A stretch of 64,000 nucleotides of DNA from Hymenobacter profundi (GCF_019334315.1 NZ_JAHWGL010000006.1:29035-93034); one strand, 5' to 3'; positions 18,433 to 27,878 are shown, counted from the first letter of the stretch. The notes: generated by a model not told the origin, from the letters alone. Program-made: numbers and translations.

Positions 18433-18882
18433 TTACAGCGTCACAGCTTTGCCCCCAGCCTTTTCAATAGCTTCAACAGCCGATTTTGAGAAAGCATGAG
18501 CATGAACTTCTATGGCTTTGGTGATTTCACCACGACCTAGAATTTTTACTTTGGCGTTTTTAGATACCAAACCAGCATTCACGAAATAAGCAGCATCTAA
18601 AGTAGAGGCAGTGCTATCTTTCTCAGTGAGTGAAGCCAGAACATCAAGGTTGATGCTCTTGTATTCCACACGGTTGATATTCTTAAAACCAAACTTAGGT
18701 ACCCGGCGCTGAAGGGGCATTTGACCACCTTCAAAACCCGACTTTTTGGAATAACCCGAACGGGACTTGGCACCTTTATGACCACGCGTCGACGTGCCGC
18801 CGCGGCCGGAACCCGTACCACGACCTACACGCTTTTCATTGCGGGTAGCACCAACGGCGGGTTTTAGATTGCTGAGATTCAT
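18433..18882 (-). CDS. rplO: 50S ribosomal protein L15
   Basis: 149 residues. L15 binds 23S rRNA late in large-subunit assembly. The N-terminus [20 protein letters not shown] leads into the long glycine- and arginine-rich extension [20 protein letters not shown] and [20 protein letters not shown], which threads into the subunit; the globular part ends with [20 protein letters not shown]. It follows rpmD by 14 bases and precedes secY, as in the canonical spc operon. Confidence 0.97.
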   Translation of the reverse strand: MNLSNLKPAVGATRNEKRVGRGTGSGRGGTSTRGHKGAKSRSGYSKKSGFEGGQMPLQRRVPKFGFKNINRVEYKSINLDVLASLTEKDSTASTLDAAYFVNAGLVSKNAKVKILGRGEITKAIEVHAHAFSKSAVEAIEKAGGKAVTL

Positions 18883-18896
18883 ATCCGACTTATTGC

Positions 18897-19076
18897 CTAA
18901 AGTTCTGTTACTTCTACAAGGTGCTGCACTGCAGCTACCATACCAGCAATTTGAGGAGTATTTTCAACTTCCTTTGTACTGCCAATTTTGCCCAGACCAA
19001 GAGCCTGAACAGTGCGCTTCTGACGCTCAGGGCGGTCAATAACGCTTTTCACCAAGGTGATTTTAATCTGTGCCAT
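18897..19076 (-). CDS. rpmD: 50S ribosomal protein L30
   Basis: 59 residues beginning [20 protein letters not shown], then [20 protein letters not shown], both family signatures. L30 is a small protein of the large subunit that binds 23S rRNA. The start is the ATG at 19074-19076, six bases after the rpsE stop codon. It is short enough to be missed by simple length cut-offs but sits in its expected place between rpsE and rplO. Confidence 0.96.
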   Translation of the reverse strand: MAQIKITLVKSVIDRPERQKRTVQALGLGKIGSTKEVENTPQIAGMVAAVQHLVEVTEL

Positions 19077-19082
19077 CTCTGC

Positions 19083-19610
19083 TTAGCCGTTAAATACTTG
19101 CTGAAGGCTGATTCCACGCTGTTGTGCAATCTGCAACGGGTCCCGCATTTTAGCCAATGCATCGAAGGTAGCCTTCACTACGTTATGCGGATTTGAAGAG
19201 CCTTTTGACTTTGCTAGCACGTCTTTGATGCCAGCGCTTTCAAATACAGCACGCATAGCACCACCAGCAATTACGCCAGTACCTGCAGCAGCAGGCTGTA
19301 CTAACACGAAACCACCCGAATACTTACCTTCCATTACGTGCGGTACAGTATGCTTATACAGCGGCACCTTTACAAGATTTTTCTTAGCGTCGTCGATGCC
19401 TTTGGCAATAGCGTCAGTTACCTCATTGGCTTTGCCAAGACCGTAACCTACTACTCCGTTGCCATCGCCTACTACTACAATAGCTGAAAAGCTGAAGCGG
19501 CGACCACCTTTTACTACTTTGGCGACGCGGTTGATTGCAACCACTTTCTCCTTAAGGTCGGTTTCGTTAGCACGAACAACCTTGTTGTTATCTCTATTCT
19601 CTTTGGACAT
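19083..19610 (-). CDS. rpsE: 30S ribosomal protein S5
   Basis: 175 residues. S5 lies on the solvent side of the small subunit and takes part in decoding accuracy and mRNA unwinding. The S5 motif [20 protein letters not shown] and [20 protein letters not shown] are clear, followed by the C-terminal domain with [20 protein letters not shown] and [16 protein letters not shown]. The first 20 residues are charged and poorly conserved. It starts 4 bases after the rplR stop codon. Confidence 0.98.
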   Translation of the reverse strand: MSKENRDNNKVVRANETDLKEKVVAINRVAKVVKGGRRFSFSAIVVVGDGNGVVGYGLGKANEVTDAIAKGIDDAKKNLVKVPLYKHTVPHVMEGKYSGGFVLVQPAAAGTGVIAGGAMRAVFESAGIKDVLAKSKGSSNPHNVVKATFDALAKMRDPLQIAQQRGISLQQVFNG

Positions 19611-19614
19611 TGTC

Positions 19615-19965
19615 TTAGAAATTCAGCCCGCCTTCACGCGCGCCATCTGCCAGTGATTTTACGCGGCCGTGGTAGAGATAACCGGAACGGTCGAATACCA
19701 CTTTCGTAATGCCTTTACCTTGAGCACGGGAGGCAAGCTCTTTGCCTACTGCGGCAGCAAGGGCGACTCCGTTGCCCCCTTCTACCGAAACGTGCTTCGA
19801 GGAAGCAGACGCCAACGTGTGACCAGTAGTATCGTCAATAATCTGGGCATATATGCCTGTATTGCTACGAAACACTGATAAACGTGGGCGCTCGGACGTG
19901 CCAGCAACCTTTGTGCGGATGATGCGCTGGATCCGTTTTCTTCTAGATGCTTTATCGAAAGCCAT
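19615..19965 (-). CDS. rplR: 50S ribosomal protein L18
   Basis: 116 residues. L18 binds 5S rRNA and helps attach it to the large subunit with L5. The basic N-terminus [20 protein letters not shown] is followed by [35 protein letters not shown], and the C-terminal [20 protein letters not shown] and ARE(G)GL motifs. It lies 9 bases after rplF and 4 bases before rpsE. Confidence 0.97.
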   Translation of the reverse strand: MAFDKASRRKRIQRIIRTKVAGTSERPRLSVFRSNTGIYAQIIDDTTGHTLASASSKHVSVEGGNGVALAAAVGKELASRAQGKGITKVVFDRSGYLYHGRVKSLADGAREGGLNF

Positions 19966-19974
19966 GATGTGAAA

Positions 19975-20529
19975 TTATTTCGAAGCCGTTTTACCAGCCT
20001 TACGACGAATTTGCTCGCCCACGAAGCGCACACCTTTGCCTTTGTAGGGCTCAACTTTGCGCAGCGAACGTATTTTAGCAGCTACCTGACCAAGCAATTG
20101 CTTATCAATGCTGTTTAGTGTAACGATTGGGTTCTTACCTTTTTCCGTAACAGCAGTGGCAGTTACTTCTTTCGGCAAAGCCAAGAAAATATTGTGCGAA
20201 TATCCCAAGGCAAGTTCTAGCGTATTACCAGCAACAGTGGCTTTGTAACCAACACCTACCAGTTCTAGCTTCTCCTCAAACCCGTTACTAACACCTTGGA
20301 TAGCGTTGTTAATGAGTGAGCGATACAAACCGTGCAACGCTTTGTGACGCTTTTGCTCAGTGGGACGCTCTACGACCAATTGGCCATCAACAGTAGAAAC
20401 CGTAATATCTTGATCAACCGGTGTTACCAGTGTGCCTTTCGGGCCTTTCACGGTTACCTGGTTTTCGTTGTTTACATCAACCTGAACACCAGTGGGCAGG
20501 CTAATAGGCAGTTTACCAATACGTGACAT
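19975..20529 (-). CDS. rplF: 50S ribosomal protein L6
   Basis: 184 residues with two L6 domains. L6 lies near the factor-binding site and the sarcin-ricin loop of the large subunit. Visible: MSRIGKLPISLPTGVQVDVN, HKALHGLYRSLINNAIQGVS, and the C-terminal signature near PYKGKGVRFVGEQIRRKAGK. It follows rpsH by 18 bases in the usual spc order. Confidence 0.98.
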   Translation of the reverse strand: MSRIGKLPISLPTGVQVDVNNENQVTVKGPKGTLVTPVDQDITVSTVDGQLVVERPTEQKRHKALHGLYRSLINNAIQGVSNGFEEKLELVGVGYKATVAGNTLELALGYSHNIFLALPKEVTATAVTEKGKNPIVTLNSIDKQLLGQVAAKIRSLRKVEPYKGKGVRFVGEQIRRKAGKTASK

Positions 20530-20547
20530 AGTCTCGGCTCCTTTCGG

Positions 20548-20946
20548 TTAGTAAACGTAGCACAGCACCTCGCCGCCCACATTCTCGTTCTTAGCTTCTT
20601 TTTCTGTCATTACACCTTTCGAGGTTGACAGAATAGCAATACCCAAACCGCTCAACACACGAGGCAAATTCTCTACGTGTGCATAAGTCCGTAGACCTGG
20701 CGTGCTTACGCGCTGCAACTTAGTAATTGCAGGTTGCTTGGTAGTTGGGTTATATTTCAGAGCGATTTTAATCGTACCCTGCACCGACGAATCATCAAAA
20801 CGGTAGCTCTGAATATACCCTTTATGGTAGAGTACCTTCGTAATCTCCTTTTTAATGTTGCTGGCCGGAATCTCTACTACCCGGTGGTTTGCCTTAATGG
20901 CATTGCGCAACCGGGTCAGGTAGTCGGCAATTGGATCTGTATTCAT
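20548..20946 (-). CDS. rpsH: 30S ribosomal protein S8
   Basis: 132 residues. S8 binds helix 21 of 16S rRNA and, in enterobacteria, represses the spc operon. The N-terminus MNTDPIADYLTRLRNAIKAN and the C-terminal signature with GLGIAILSTSKGVMTEKEAK are standard. A full TTG-N19-TATCTTTG promoter lies 39 bases before its start and a hairpin follows rpsN, so S8 appears to begin a new transcription unit here instead of being read from further upstream. Confidence 0.97.
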   Translation of the reverse strand: MNTDPIADYLTRLRNAIKANHRVVEIPASNIKKEITKVLYHKGYIQSYRFDDSSVQGTIKIALKYNPTTKQPAITKLQRVSTPGLRTYAHVENLPRVLSGLGIAILSTSKGVMTEKEAKNENVGGEVLCYVY

Positions 20947-20984
20947 TTGACTATTAGAGCGAGTCCCTGTTTTTTAGAGAGCCG

Positions 20985-21014
20985 CAAAGATAAGAAAATT
21001 TCACCATTGCTCAA
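20985..21014 (-). promoter_or_regulatory. promoter before rpsH (TTG-N19-TATCTTTG)
   Basis: On the minus strand TTG at 21014-21012 is followed after 19 bases by TATCTTTG (20992-20985), a full match to the Bacteroidota -33/-7 promoter. It lies in the 180-base gap between rpsN and rpsH. Confidence 0.7.
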
Positions 21015-21089
21015 GGCAACTTTGAAATTTTCAAGTTAAGACTGCTTGGCTCGGCTGTCTGGGCTCGGCCAAAGGTTTCTTAGGCAAAG

Positions 21090-21121
21090 AAGGCTGGATA
21101 GCTATAAAACTACCCAGCCTT
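21090..21121 (-). terminator. hairpin after rpsN
   Basis: AAGGCTGG at 21090-21097 pairs with 21114-21121 and the stem continues TAG/CTA after one mismatch, with an 8-base loop. It starts 6 bases after the rpsN stop codon. The T tract is weak (CTTCTTTG), so termination may be partial. Confidence 0.5.
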
Positions 21122-21126
21122 TCTAT

Positions 21127-21396
21127 TTACCAGCTCGATTTGGTTACGCCGGGAATTTTACCAGCGAGAGCCATTTCACGGAAGCGAACACGACTGATGC
21201 CAAATTTCCGCATGTAGCCACGCGGACGGCCGTCAATCATATCGCGGTTATGTAAACGAACAGGAGAAGCATCGCGAGGAAGCTTATCTAACCCTTCGTA
21301 ATCGCCAGCGGCTTTGAGAGCAGCACGTTTCTCAGCGTAGCGAGCAACAGTGGCGATGCGCTTACGCGCTCTTGCTTTTGCGGATTCTTTAGCCAT
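21127..21396 (-). CDS. rpsN: 30S ribosomal protein S14 (zinc-free form)
   Basis: 89 residues. S14 lies in the head of the small subunit. The C-terminal signature is [20 protein letters not shown] and [20 protein letters not shown]. The length near 89 and absence of the CxxC pairs mark the zinc-independent form. The start codon overlaps the rplE stop by one base (TAATG), suggesting coupled translation. A hairpin and then a new promoter follow, before rpsH. Confidence 0.98.
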   Translation of the reverse strand: MAKESAKARARKRIATVARYAEKRAALKAAGDYEGLDKLPRDASPVRLHNRDMIDGRPRGYMRKFGISRVRFREMALAGKIPGVTKSSW

Positions 21397-21950
21397 TAGC
21401 TTTGTTTCTTGGCGTTTGTAAACGGCATACCGAAAGCTTTGAGCAGTTCATAGCTTTGCTCATCATTTTCAGCTGTCGTTACGAAGGTGATATCCATACC
21501 TGAAATCGATTTAATCTTATCAATAGAGATTTCAGGAAAAATGATTTGCTCCTTTATGCCCAAGGTATAATTACCGCGGCCATCGAAGCCTTTGTCATTA
21601 ATACCTTTGAAGTCACGTACGCGGGGTAGTGCAACAGTCAATAGACGGTCCAAGAACTCATACATCCGCTCACCACGCAGGGTTACGCGAGCACCAATAG
21701 GCATTCCCTCGCGGAGTTTGAAGTTAGAAACTGAACGCTTTGCGATAGTAGGTACTGCTTTCTGACCAGCAATGGTCGTCAGCTCTTCCACACCGTTATC
21801 TACAAGCTTCTTGTCAGCAACTGCTGCGCCAATACCGCGGTTAATGCAGATTTTAGTGATACGTGGCACCTGCATAATGCTCTTGAATTGGAATTTCTCC
21901 TGGAGCGCGGGTACTACTTCTGCTTGATATTTTTCTTTGAGTCGAGCCAT
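21396..21950 (-). CDS. rplE: 50S ribosomal protein L5
   Basis: 184 residues. L5 binds 5S rRNA and forms bridge B1b to the small subunit. Family marks: [60 protein letters not shown], and [20 protein letters not shown]. It follows rplX by 15 bases and shares one base with the rpsN start codon. Confidence 0.98.
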   Translation of the reverse strand: MARLKEKYQAEVVPALQEKFQFKSIMQVPRITKICINRGIGAAVADKKLVDNGVEELTTIAGQKAVPTIAKRSVSNFKLREGMPIGARVTLRGERMYEFLDRLLTVALPRVRDFKGINDKGFDGRGNYTLGIKEQIIFPEISIDKIKSISGMDITFVTTAENDEQSYELLKAFGMPFTNAKKQS

Positions 21951-21965
21951 TGTCGTAAAGCCAAA

Positions 21966-22229
21966 TTAGGCGTTTGTCGTTGCAATTGGCTGCACGTTGC
22001 TCACGTGAATCGGTGCCTCAATTTTGGTAATACCCCCTTGAGGGTTTTTTGCACTAGGCTTATTATGCTTAGTTACCAAATTTAGGCCTTCAACGATTAC
22101 ACGTTGCGTAGAACGGTTCACCGATTTAATCACACCGGTTTTGCCGCGCTCATCACCAGCAATCACCTTCACAGTATCGCCAGTTTTAACGTGCAGTTTA
22201 ACAGGCTTTGCTTTCGTTTTCGTTGCCAT
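21966..22229 (-). CDS. rplX: 50S ribosomal protein L24
   Basis: 87 residues. L24 is an initiator of large-subunit assembly that binds the 5' end of 23S rRNA. The KOW motif is KTGDTVKVIAGDERGKTGVI, followed by GLNLVTKHNKPSAKNPQGGI and the C-terminal IHVSNVQP. It is shorter than the roughly 100-residue family average, ending soon after the conserved core. It lies 3 bases after rplN. Confidence 0.97.
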   Translation of the reverse strand: MATKTKAKPVKLHVKTGDTVKVIAGDERGKTGVIKSVNRSTQRVIVEGLNLVTKHNKPSAKNPQGGITKIEAPIHVSNVQPIATTNA

Positions 22230-22232
22230 TGC

Positions 22233-22601
22233 TTAGAGAACTTCAGGAGCCAGTGAAACAATCTTCATAAACTGCTTCTCACGCAGTTCGCGGGCCACGG
22301 GGCCGAAGATGCGGGTGCCACGAGGCTCATTATTATTATTGAGCAATACAGCAGCATTGTCATCAAAGCGAATATACGAACCGTCCTTGCGACGTATCTC
22401 TTTCTTTGTGCGTACCACTACTGCCTTGGATACAGTGCCTTTTTTTGCGTTGCCAGAAGGAATAGCTGACTTAATAGCTACTACAATCTTATCACCAACG
22501 CTAGCATATTTCTTACCCGTACCACCTAAGACACGGATGCAGAGCACTTCTTTAGCGCCGCTATTATCGGCGACGGTCAGACGGGATTCTTGCTGGATCA
22601 T
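22233..22601 (-). CDS. rplN: 50S ribosomal protein L14
   Basis: 122 residues, the universal length. L14 lies at the subunit interface and is the docking site for the silencing factor RsfS. Visible: [40 protein letters not shown], and the signature region with [20 protein letters not shown], ending [17 protein letters not shown] residues. One base separates it from rpsQ. Confidence 0.98.
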   Translation of the reverse strand: MIQQESRLTVADNSGAKEVLCIRVLGGTGKKYASVGDKIVVAIKSAIPSGNAKKGTVSKAVVVRTKKEIRRKDGSYIRFDDNAAVLLNNNNEPRGTRIFGPVARELREKQFMKIVSLAPEVL

Positions 22602-22602
22602 C

Positions 22603-22896
22603 TTACTTAGCGCGCTCTAGAATTTCTACCAATCTCCAACGCTTGTTCTTGCTCAGTGGACGGGTCGACATAATGCGAACCGTGTCCCCTTCACCACATT
22701 CGTTGTTTTCGTCGTGTGCCATGAACTTAGTGGTCTTGGACACAAACTTACCATAGATCGGGTGCTTCTGTTTAATTTCCACAACTACCGTGATGGACTT
22801 ATCCATCTTGGAGCTGGAAACGCGCCCGATGATTTCCTTGCGCATGTTGCGCTCAGGTGCGCCGGCTACCGGCTGCTGTGCTGCGTTGCTTTCCAT
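22603..22896 (-). CDS. rpsQ: 30S ribosomal protein S17
   Basis: 97 residues if the ATG at 22896 is used, 80 if the internal ATG at 22845 ([20 protein letters not shown]) is used. S17 binds the 5' domain of 16S rRNA early in assembly. The core [20 protein letters not shown] and [20 protein letters not shown] is standard. The extra N-terminal 17 residues ([17 protein letters not shown]) are unlike typical S17, but the upstream ATG lies only 3 bases after the rpmC stop codon, in keeping with this tight operon, so I keep it. Confidence 0.95.
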   Translation of the reverse strand: MESNAAQQPVAGAPERNMRKEIIGRVSSSKMDKSITVVVEIKQKHPIYGKFVSKTTKFMAHDENNECGEGDTVRIMSTRPLSKNKRWRLVEILERAK

Positions 22897-22899
22897 CGT

Positions 22900-23112
22900 T
22901 TATTTAGCAGTTTGGTTGGCCTGCTCGTTCTCGCGACGGGTCAGCTCCGTCAGCAGACGGGCTACGTTTTTGCGGCTGTGCTTCAGGCGAACCGGGTTTT
23001 CCAAAGGAGATATAGCATGCGCAAAGCGCAATGACTGCCCGTTGGTCTGTTCGGTTTTGATTTGCTCTTTCAGCTCTTCCAGCGAAAGGGCGCGGATATC
23101 TGCGTTCTTCAT
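22900..23112 (-). CDS. rpmC: 50S ribosomal protein L29
   Basis: 70 residues forming the usual helical hairpin: MKNADIRALSLEELKEQIKT and the signature NVARLLTELTRRENEQA. L29 sits next to L23 at the exit of the peptide tunnel, where trigger factor and the signal recognition particle dock. It lies 6 bases after rplP and 3 bases before rpsQ. Confidence 0.96.
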   Translation of the reverse strand: MKNADIRALSLEELKEQIKTEQTNGQSLRFAHAISPLENPVRLKHSRKNVARLLTELTRRENEQANQTAK

Positions 23113-23118
23113 CTTGTC

Positions 23119-23541
23119 TTAGCTTTCTACGTAGTCGCGACGAACAACAAACTTGGTCTTAACCGGCAGCTTCTGCGCGGCCAGACGCAGCGACTCCTGC
23201 GCTACTTCTAGTGACACCCCGTCCGATTCGAACATGATGGTGCCGGGTTTAACTACAGCTACCCAATATTCAGGTGAGCCCTTACCCTTACCCATACGTA
23301 CCTCAGCAGGCTTCTTCGTAATAGGCTTATCAGGGAAAATACGGATCCAAACCTGACCTTCACGCTTCATTGCGCGGGTCATAGCAATACGAGCAGCCTC
23401 AATCTGGCGTGCCGTAATCCAAGCCTGCTCTAAAGACTTGATAGCGAATGAACCGAAATCGATAGTGCTGCCGCGATGGGCGAGGCCGTGGATGCGACCC
23501 TTCTGCATCTTCCGATACTTAGTTCTTTTCGGCTGTAACAT
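23119..23541 (-). CDS. rplP: 50S ribosomal protein L16
   Basis: 140 residues. L16 organises the A-site side of the peptidyl-transferase region. The family signature is complete: [60 protein letters not shown], and [20 protein letters not shown]. It begins 39 bases after the rpsC stop codon, a slightly larger gap than in the rest of this operon. Confidence 0.98.
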   Translation of the reverse strand: MLQPKRTKYRKMQKGRIHGLAHRGSTIDFGSFAIKSLEQAWITARQIEAARIAMTRAMKREGQVWIRIFPDKPITKKPAEVRMGKGKGSPEYWVAVVKPGTIMFESDGVSLEVAQESLRLAAQKLPVKTKFVVRRDYVES

Positions 23542-23580
23542 GAGTTATACGAAAAAAAGATTCGAGATGAGAAAAAGGGC

Positions 23581-24426
23581 CTAGCGACGAGGGCCGCCAC
23601 CCTGACCACCACGGTTTCCACCAGCTTGGCCTCCACGACGGTTACCGCCTTGGCCACCACGGTTTTCACCACCACGGTCATTACGGTCGCCACGCTCACG
23701 ACGAGGGCCACGGTCACCACGGTCACCACGTGGGCCACGGTCGTTGCGGCTTTCACCATTACCAGGGTTAGTTGGCTGTTGGTTAGGCGACAAATCAGGC
23801 TTGCCGAAAACTTCGCCACGCATGATCCACACTTTGATACCGATCTTGCCGTAAACCGTTTGAGCTTCTGACAAAGCGTAATCGATATCCGCACGCAAAG
23901 TGTGCAGAGGCGTGCGACCTTCTTTGTACTGCTCAGAGCGAGCAATTTCAGCGCCACCTAAACGACCGCCACATTGAATTTTGATGCCTTCAGCACCAAC
24001 CCGCATAGCAGCTTGGATAGACATCTTCATGGCGCGACGGAAAGAGATACGAGCCTGCAATTGCTGTGCAATGCTTTCTCCTACCAGTTTCGCATCAAGT
24101 TCAGGACGCTTAATTTCGAAGATGTTGATTTGAACGTCTTTGCTAGTAATTTGCTTCAGCTCGTCCTTAATCTTATCAACCTCCTGACCCCCTTTACCAA
24201 TTACAACACCTGGACGAGCCGTATTAATTGTAATGGTAATACGCTTCAGCGTACGCTCGATTACGATACGGGAAATGCCGCCTTTCGGAATACGAGCAAG
24301 AATATATTTACGGATTTTTTCGTCCTCAACCAGCTTATCGGCAAAATCTTTACCGCCGTACCAGTTAGAGTCCCATCCTTTGATGACTCCCAGACGGAAG
24401 CCGGTTGGATTTACTTTCTGTCCCAT
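23581..24426 (-). CDS. rpsC: 30S ribosomal protein S3 with RGG-rich C-terminal tail
   Basis: 281 residues, against about 210-235 in most bacteria. S3 lines the mRNA entry tunnel. The core is normal: [20 protein letters not shown], the KH domain [20 protein letters not shown], and the C-terminal domain [20 protein letters not shown] and [18 protein letters not shown]. From about residue 217 on there is a low-complexity tail of about 65 residues built from [23 protein letters not shown] and [13 protein letters not shown] repeats. Such a tail is like eukaryotic RGG RNA-binding boxes and would lie close to incoming mRNA. Confidence 0.97.
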   Translation of the reverse strand: MGQKVNPTGFRLGVIKGWDSNWYGGKDFADKLVEDEKIRKYILARIPKGGISRIVIERTLKRITITINTARPGVVIGKGGQEVDKIKDELKQITSKDVQINIFEIKRPELDAKLVGESIAQQLQARISFRRAMKMSIQAAMRVGAEGIKIQCGGRLGGAEIARSEQYKEGRTPLHTLRADIDYALSEAQTVYGKIGIKVWIMRGEVFGKPDLSPNQQPTNPGNGESRNDRGPRGDRGDRGPRRERGDRNDRGGENRGGQGGNRRGGQAGGNRGGQGGGPRR

Positions 24427-24431
24427 AGTGC

Positions 24432-24899
24432 TTATGCGGTAACCTCAGCTTGATTTGCGGTCGATTTCTTAGACGAACGACGGGTAGCTTTTGCGTCACC
24501 CGCGTTACCAGTTGTTTCAGCAGCCTGCTTAGCGGCAGCTTTGCTGCCTAAAGGCTCAACTTTCGTATCAATAATCAACGTTACGTGGTTGCTACGCTTA
24601 CGAATACGGTGACCGCGACCTTGAGGGGCAGGACGTAGACGCTTCAACTGGCGACCTTCGTCAACAAAGATTGTCTTGATATAAAGATTAGCATCTTCGA
24701 TACGCTCGTCTTCGTTCTTTTGCTGCCAGTTAGCTAGAGCTGACAGGAGCAATTTTTCGATTTTTGCGGCGCCCGAATTAGCTTCAAACTTCAGCAGGCC
24801 TAAGGCACGAGTCACTTTCTGACCACGAACCATGTCGGCTACCAAGCGCATTTTACGCGGCGAGGTAGGAACATTACGGAGTTTAGCTACTGCTTCCAT
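24432..24899 (-). CDS. rplV: 50S ribosomal protein L22 with C-terminal extension
   Basis: 155 residues, while the core family is about 110. L22 has a long hairpin that lines the peptide tunnel, where macrolide resistance changes can arise. The core is [40 protein letters not shown], and [20 protein letters not shown]. The last 40 residues ([20 protein letters not shown], then RRSSKKST) form an unstructured basic tail. It is packed tightly between rpsS (1 base) and rpsC (5 bases). Confidence 0.97.
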   Translation of the reverse strand: MEAVAKLRNVPTSPRKMRLVADMVRGQKVTRALGLLKFEANSGAAKIEKLLLSALANWQQKNEDERIEDANLYIKTIFVDEGRQLKRLRPAPQGRGHRIRKRSNHVTLIIDTKVEPLGSKAAAKQAAETTGNAGDAKATRRSSKKSTANQAEVTA

Positions 24900-24900
24900 C

Positions 24901-25179
24901 TTAGCGCTTGCCTTTATCTTTCTTGGCTACGTGGCCACGGAAGTTACGCGTAGGCGCAAACTCACCGAGCTTATGACCGACCATGTTTTCGGTCACGTAT
25001 ACCGGAATAAATTTATTGCCGTTGTGTACGGCGAATGTGTGGCCAACGAAATCCGGAGAAATCATAGAGCGGCGCGACCAAGTCTTCACCACTGATTTCT
25101 TACCGGCTTCATCCATTGCCGTTACTTTCTTCTCGAGCCGAAAGTCAATGTACGGCCCTTTTTTTAGCGAACGTGCCAT
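24901..25179 (-). CDS. rpsS: 30S ribosomal protein S19
   Basis: 92 residues. S19 forms a complex with S13 in the head of the small subunit near the A-site tRNA. The whole protein is conserved: [60 protein letters not shown], and [15 protein letters not shown]. It lies 3 bases after rplB and 1 base before rplV. Confidence 0.98.
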   Translation of the reverse strand: MARSLKKGPYIDFRLEKKVTAMDEAGKKSVVKTWSRRSMISPDFVGHTFAVHNGNKFIPVYVTENMVGHKLGEFAPTRNFRGHVAKKDKGKR

Positions 25180-25182
25180 TGG

Positions 25183-26010
25183 TTATTTCTTGCCTTTACG
25201 GTTAACGATGAGCTGCTCGGAGTACTTGTTCTTATTACGGGTCTTCTGTCCTTTTGAGAAGATACCGTTACGGCTGCGCGGGTGACCACCTGACGACTTG
25301 CCTTCACCACCACCCATTGGGTGATCGACAGGGTTCATAGCTACACCACGAACGCGGGGACGACGGCCTAACCAACGGTTACGACCAGCCTTGCCTAGAC
25401 GCACATTCATGTGGTCACCATTCGAAACAGTGCCTACTGTAGCCATGCAGGTAACCAGTACCATGCGCATTTCACCAGAGGGCAATTTCAAAGTAGCATA
25501 CTTGTCTTCGCGAGCTACAAGCTGCGCGTAAGTACCTGCTGAACGGGCCATAGCAGCGCCGTTACCAGGCATCAGTTCAATATTGTGTACAATTGTACCG
25601 AGTGGCATTTCACGCAGAGGGAGCGTGTTGCCTACTTCAGGTGCTACACCAGGGCCCGAAACAATCGTAGCACCTACTGTCAAGCCGGCGGGCGCGATAA
25701 TATAGCGCTTTTCACCGTCAGCGTAGTTTACGAGTGCGATACGGGCAGTGCGGTTTGGATCGTACTCAATCGTCTTCACCGTGGCTGGAACACCAGCTTT
25801 GTCACGTTTGAAGTCGATAACACGATACTTCGCTTTGTGTCCACCGCCAATATAGCGGTTCGACATCTTACCCGAATTGTTACGGCCACCAGAGTTTTTG
25901 AGGGGTGCCAACAGCGACTTCTCCGGCGTCGACGTCGTAATCTCGTCGAATGCCGGGGCGATGCGGAAGCGCTGACCCGGTGATGTTGGTCTTAGTTTTT
26001 TGAGTGCCAT
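25183..26010 (-). CDS. rplB: 50S ribosomal protein L2
   Basis: 275 residues. L2 is needed for subunit joining and lies close to the peptidyl-transferase centre; a histidine in its GGGEG region (here [20 protein letters not shown]) is highly conserved. The N-terminal part [20 protein letters not shown] and [20 protein letters not shown] are standard. It follows rplW by 30 bases and precedes rpsS by 3 bases, in S10 operon order. Confidence 0.98.
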   Translation of the reverse strand: MALKKLRPTSPGQRFRIAPAFDEITTSTPEKSLLAPLKNSGGRNNSGKMSNRYIGGGHKAKYRVIDFKRDKAGVPATVKTIEYDPNRTARIALVNYADGEKRYIIAPAGLTVGATIVSGPGVAPEVGNTLPLREMPLGTIVHNIELMPGNGAAMARSAGTYAQLVAREDKYATLKLPSGEMRMVLVTCMATVGTVSNGDHMNVRLGKAGRNRWLGRRPRVRGVAMNPVDHPMGGGEGKSSGGHPRSRNGIFSKGQKTRNKNKYSEQLIVNRKGKK

Positions 26011-26040
26011 TACTATAGCTGGTTTGCTCGATCAGAAGGC

Positions 26041-26328
26041 TTAGATACCGCTGTAGAAGTCGATTACGTCGCCTTCTTTCACCGTTACAATAGCCTTTTT
26101 GCCATGAGGACGACGGCCGCTTACGGCACCGCCTTTCGTGAACTTCGATTTTACTTTACCATTCGTGCGGATGGTGCTAATGCCCGTAACCGTCACGCCG
26201 TAAAATTGCTCGATGTCCTTCTTGATTTGAACCTTGTTAGCCGTACGGGTCACTTCAAACACGTACTGGCCTTTTTCGTTCAGGCTAGTAGCCTTTTCGG
26301 TTACAACCGGTTTTTTCAGCGTGCTCAT
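26041..26328 (-). CDS. rplW: 50S ribosomal protein L23
   Basis: 95 residues. L23 is the main docking site for trigger factor and the signal recognition particle at the tunnel exit. The fold is recognisable from LKKPVVTEKATSLNEKGQYV, NKVQIKKDIEQFYGVTVTGI, and GKVKSKFTKGGAVSGRRPHG. The start codon shares one base with the rplD stop (TAATG), suggesting coupled translation. Confidence 0.97.
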   Translation of the reverse strand: MSTLKKPVVTEKATSLNEKGQYVFEVTRTANKVQIKKDIEQFYGVTVTGISTIRTNGKVKSKFTKGGAVSGRRPHGKKAIVTVKEGDVIDFYSGI

Positions 26329-26966
26329 TATTCAGCAGAGGTGTAAAGTTGTTCTAAAGACTTCAGACCATCTTCTGACAACAGCAGGGTGTCAGTATTC
26401 AGTAAGTCGTGCGTATTTAAAGCTACTGGAGCAGCCACGCTTACTTTCTGAAGATTGCGAGCCGACAGAACAACGTTCTTGTCAACTTCACCAGTTACTA
26501 ACAAGGTCTTCTTGCCGTTATCCAGCTTCAGACCAGCCAAGATGTTCGCGAAATCTTTCGTCTTCGGAGCCGACAGCGTGATGTTCTCTACAAGAGAAAT
26601 TTTGCCATCTTTCGCCAGTGAGCTGAGAGCAGACAGACGAGCTAGACGTTTGGTTTTCTTGTTAAGTTTGAAGCCGTAATCGCGTGGCTGTGGACCGAAA
26701 ACACGGCCACCACCGATGAATACAGGCGACTTCATGCTACCAGCGCGAGCACCGCCCGTACCCTTCTGCTTCTTCAGCTTCTTGGTCGTGCCACTTACTT
26801 CGTTGCGCTGCTTCGCTTTATGCGTTCCCTGACGTTGGTTAGCCAAGTACTGCTTCACGTCGAGATACATGACGTGCTCATTCGGCTCAAGACCGAAAAT
26901 AGCGTCCGACAGGGTCACTTTGCGACCAGTGTCTTCGCCTTTAATGTTATATACTGACAGTTCCAT
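26328..26966 (-). CDS. rplD: 50S ribosomal protein L4
   Basis: 212 residues. L4 sends a loop into the peptide tunnel and, in enterobacteria, represses the S10 operon. The loop region is visible as GTHKAKQRNEVSGTTKKLKK, QKGTGGARAGSMKSPVFIGG, and FGPQPRDYGFKLNKKTKRLA. The C-terminal part includes LLVTGEVDKNVVLSARNLQK. It follows rplC by 6 bases and overlaps the rplW start by one base. Confidence 0.98.
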   Translation of the reverse strand: MELSVYNIKGEDTGRKVTLSDAIFGLEPNEHVMYLDVKQYLANQRQGTHKAKQRNEVSGTTKKLKKQKGTGGARAGSMKSPVFIGGGRVFGPQPRDYGFKLNKKTKRLARLSALSSLAKDGKISLVENITLSAPKTKDFANILAGLKLDNGKKTLLVTGEVDKNVVLSARNLQKVSVAAPVALNTHDLLNTDTLLLSEDGLKSLEQLYTSAE

Positions 26967-26972
26967 CTCGCG

Positions 26973-27593
26973 TTATTTTTCCAGGACTACGTAAGAGTTC
27001 TTCGCGCCGGGAATCGAGCCGCTCACCACAATCAGGTTTTTATCGGCCACGATGCGCATCACCTTCAGGTTCTGCACTTTCACACGGTCGTTACCCATAC
27101 GGCCACCCATGCGCATTCCTTTGAAAACGCGAGAAGGCCAAGAGCAGGCACCGATGGAACCGGGGTGACGGCCGCGGTTGTGCTGGCCGTGCGTTTGACC
27201 ACCTACACCGGCAAAGTTGTAGCGCTTCACAACGCCTTGAAAACCTTTACCTTTTGAGGTGCCTACTACGTCTACGAACTCACCTTCTTCGAATAGATCA
27301 GCTTTCAACTCGCTGCCAGCCGAATAGCTAGTTACGTCATCAACGCGAAACTCGACGAGCTTCTTCTTGGGAGTAGTACCGGCTTTGGCGAAGTGGCCAG
27401 CCAGCGCTTTTGTGGTATTTTTCGCTTTTTTCTCGCCGTAGCCGAGTTGAACAGCGGTATAACCGTCGTTCTCTAGCGTTTTCACCTGCGTCACTACGCA
27501 CGGACCCGCCTCAATGAGGGTGCAGGGAACATTCTTCCCGTCCGGAGTGAAGAGGCTTGTCATACCGATTTTTTTACCGATGATGCCAGGCAT
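26973..27593 (-). CDS. rplC: 50S ribosomal protein L3
   Basis: 206 residues. L3 is one of the two assembly initiators of the large subunit and reaches the peptidyl-transferase centre. Visible: [60 protein letters not shown], and [20 protein letters not shown]. It is the first gene after the rpsJ terminator and a 315-base gap, with a TAGCTTTG box 65 bases upstream, so it likely starts its own transcription unit. Confidence 0.98.
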   Translation of the reverse strand: MPGIIGKKIGMTSLFTPDGKNVPCTLIEAGPCVVTQVKTLENDGYTAVQLGYGEKKAKNTTKALAGHFAKAGTTPKKKLVEFRVDDVTSYSAGSELKADLFEEGEFVDVVGTSKGKGFQGVVKRYNFAGVGGQTHGQHNRGRHPGSIGACSWPSRVFKGMRMGGRMGNDRVKVQNLKVMRIVADKNLIVVSGSIPGAKNSYVVLEK

Positions 27594-27658
27594 TCTATTG
27601 GATGTTTATGAAAAAGACACAGTGAAAACGCCCAAATAGCGTTTTCGTAATGGGAGTG

Positions 27659-27666
27659 CAAAGCTA
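27659..27666 (-). promoter_or_regulatory. -7 element TAGCTTTG upstream of rplC
   Basis: Exact fit to TAnnTTTG on the minus strand, 65 bases before the rplC ATG. No TTG at standard -33 spacing, so the promoter assignment rests on the -7 box and on the terminator upstream. Confidence 0.5.
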
Positions 27667-27836
27667 AGGAAAGTTTTTGTAAGAAGCCAGCATGTCTCTA
27701 AAATATTTCTACACTTACCCTTTCAGGTTATCACTAACAGTCAAATACTTTACTATGGCAGAAACTGTCTTATTCTCTTCTTGATCTCATGATAATACCA
27801 TCAAGAGAGTAACCCATATTATGTGAGAATTTGCAT

Positions 27837-27878
27837 AAAAAAGGAAGTCCGATCAACTGTAATAGTTGATCGGACTTC
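27837..27878 (-). terminator. intrinsic terminator after rpsJ
   Basis: A perfect 15-bp stem (27844-27858 with 27864-27878) with a 5-base loop, followed on the minus strand after one C by six T. It lies 30 bases after the rpsJ stop codon and is one of the strongest terminators in the window. Confidence 0.88.

Noticed and set aside
23581..23780. Short-period repeats in the rpsC tail as a possible CRISPR or tandem repeat locus
   Set aside because: The repeats are codon-based, without constant repeats and unique spacers, and lie in an intact reading frame.
23430..23957. Long valine/threonine-rich frames over the rpsC tail (both strands)
   Set aside because: They arise from the repetitive RGG-coding sequence read in other frames and resemble no protein family.
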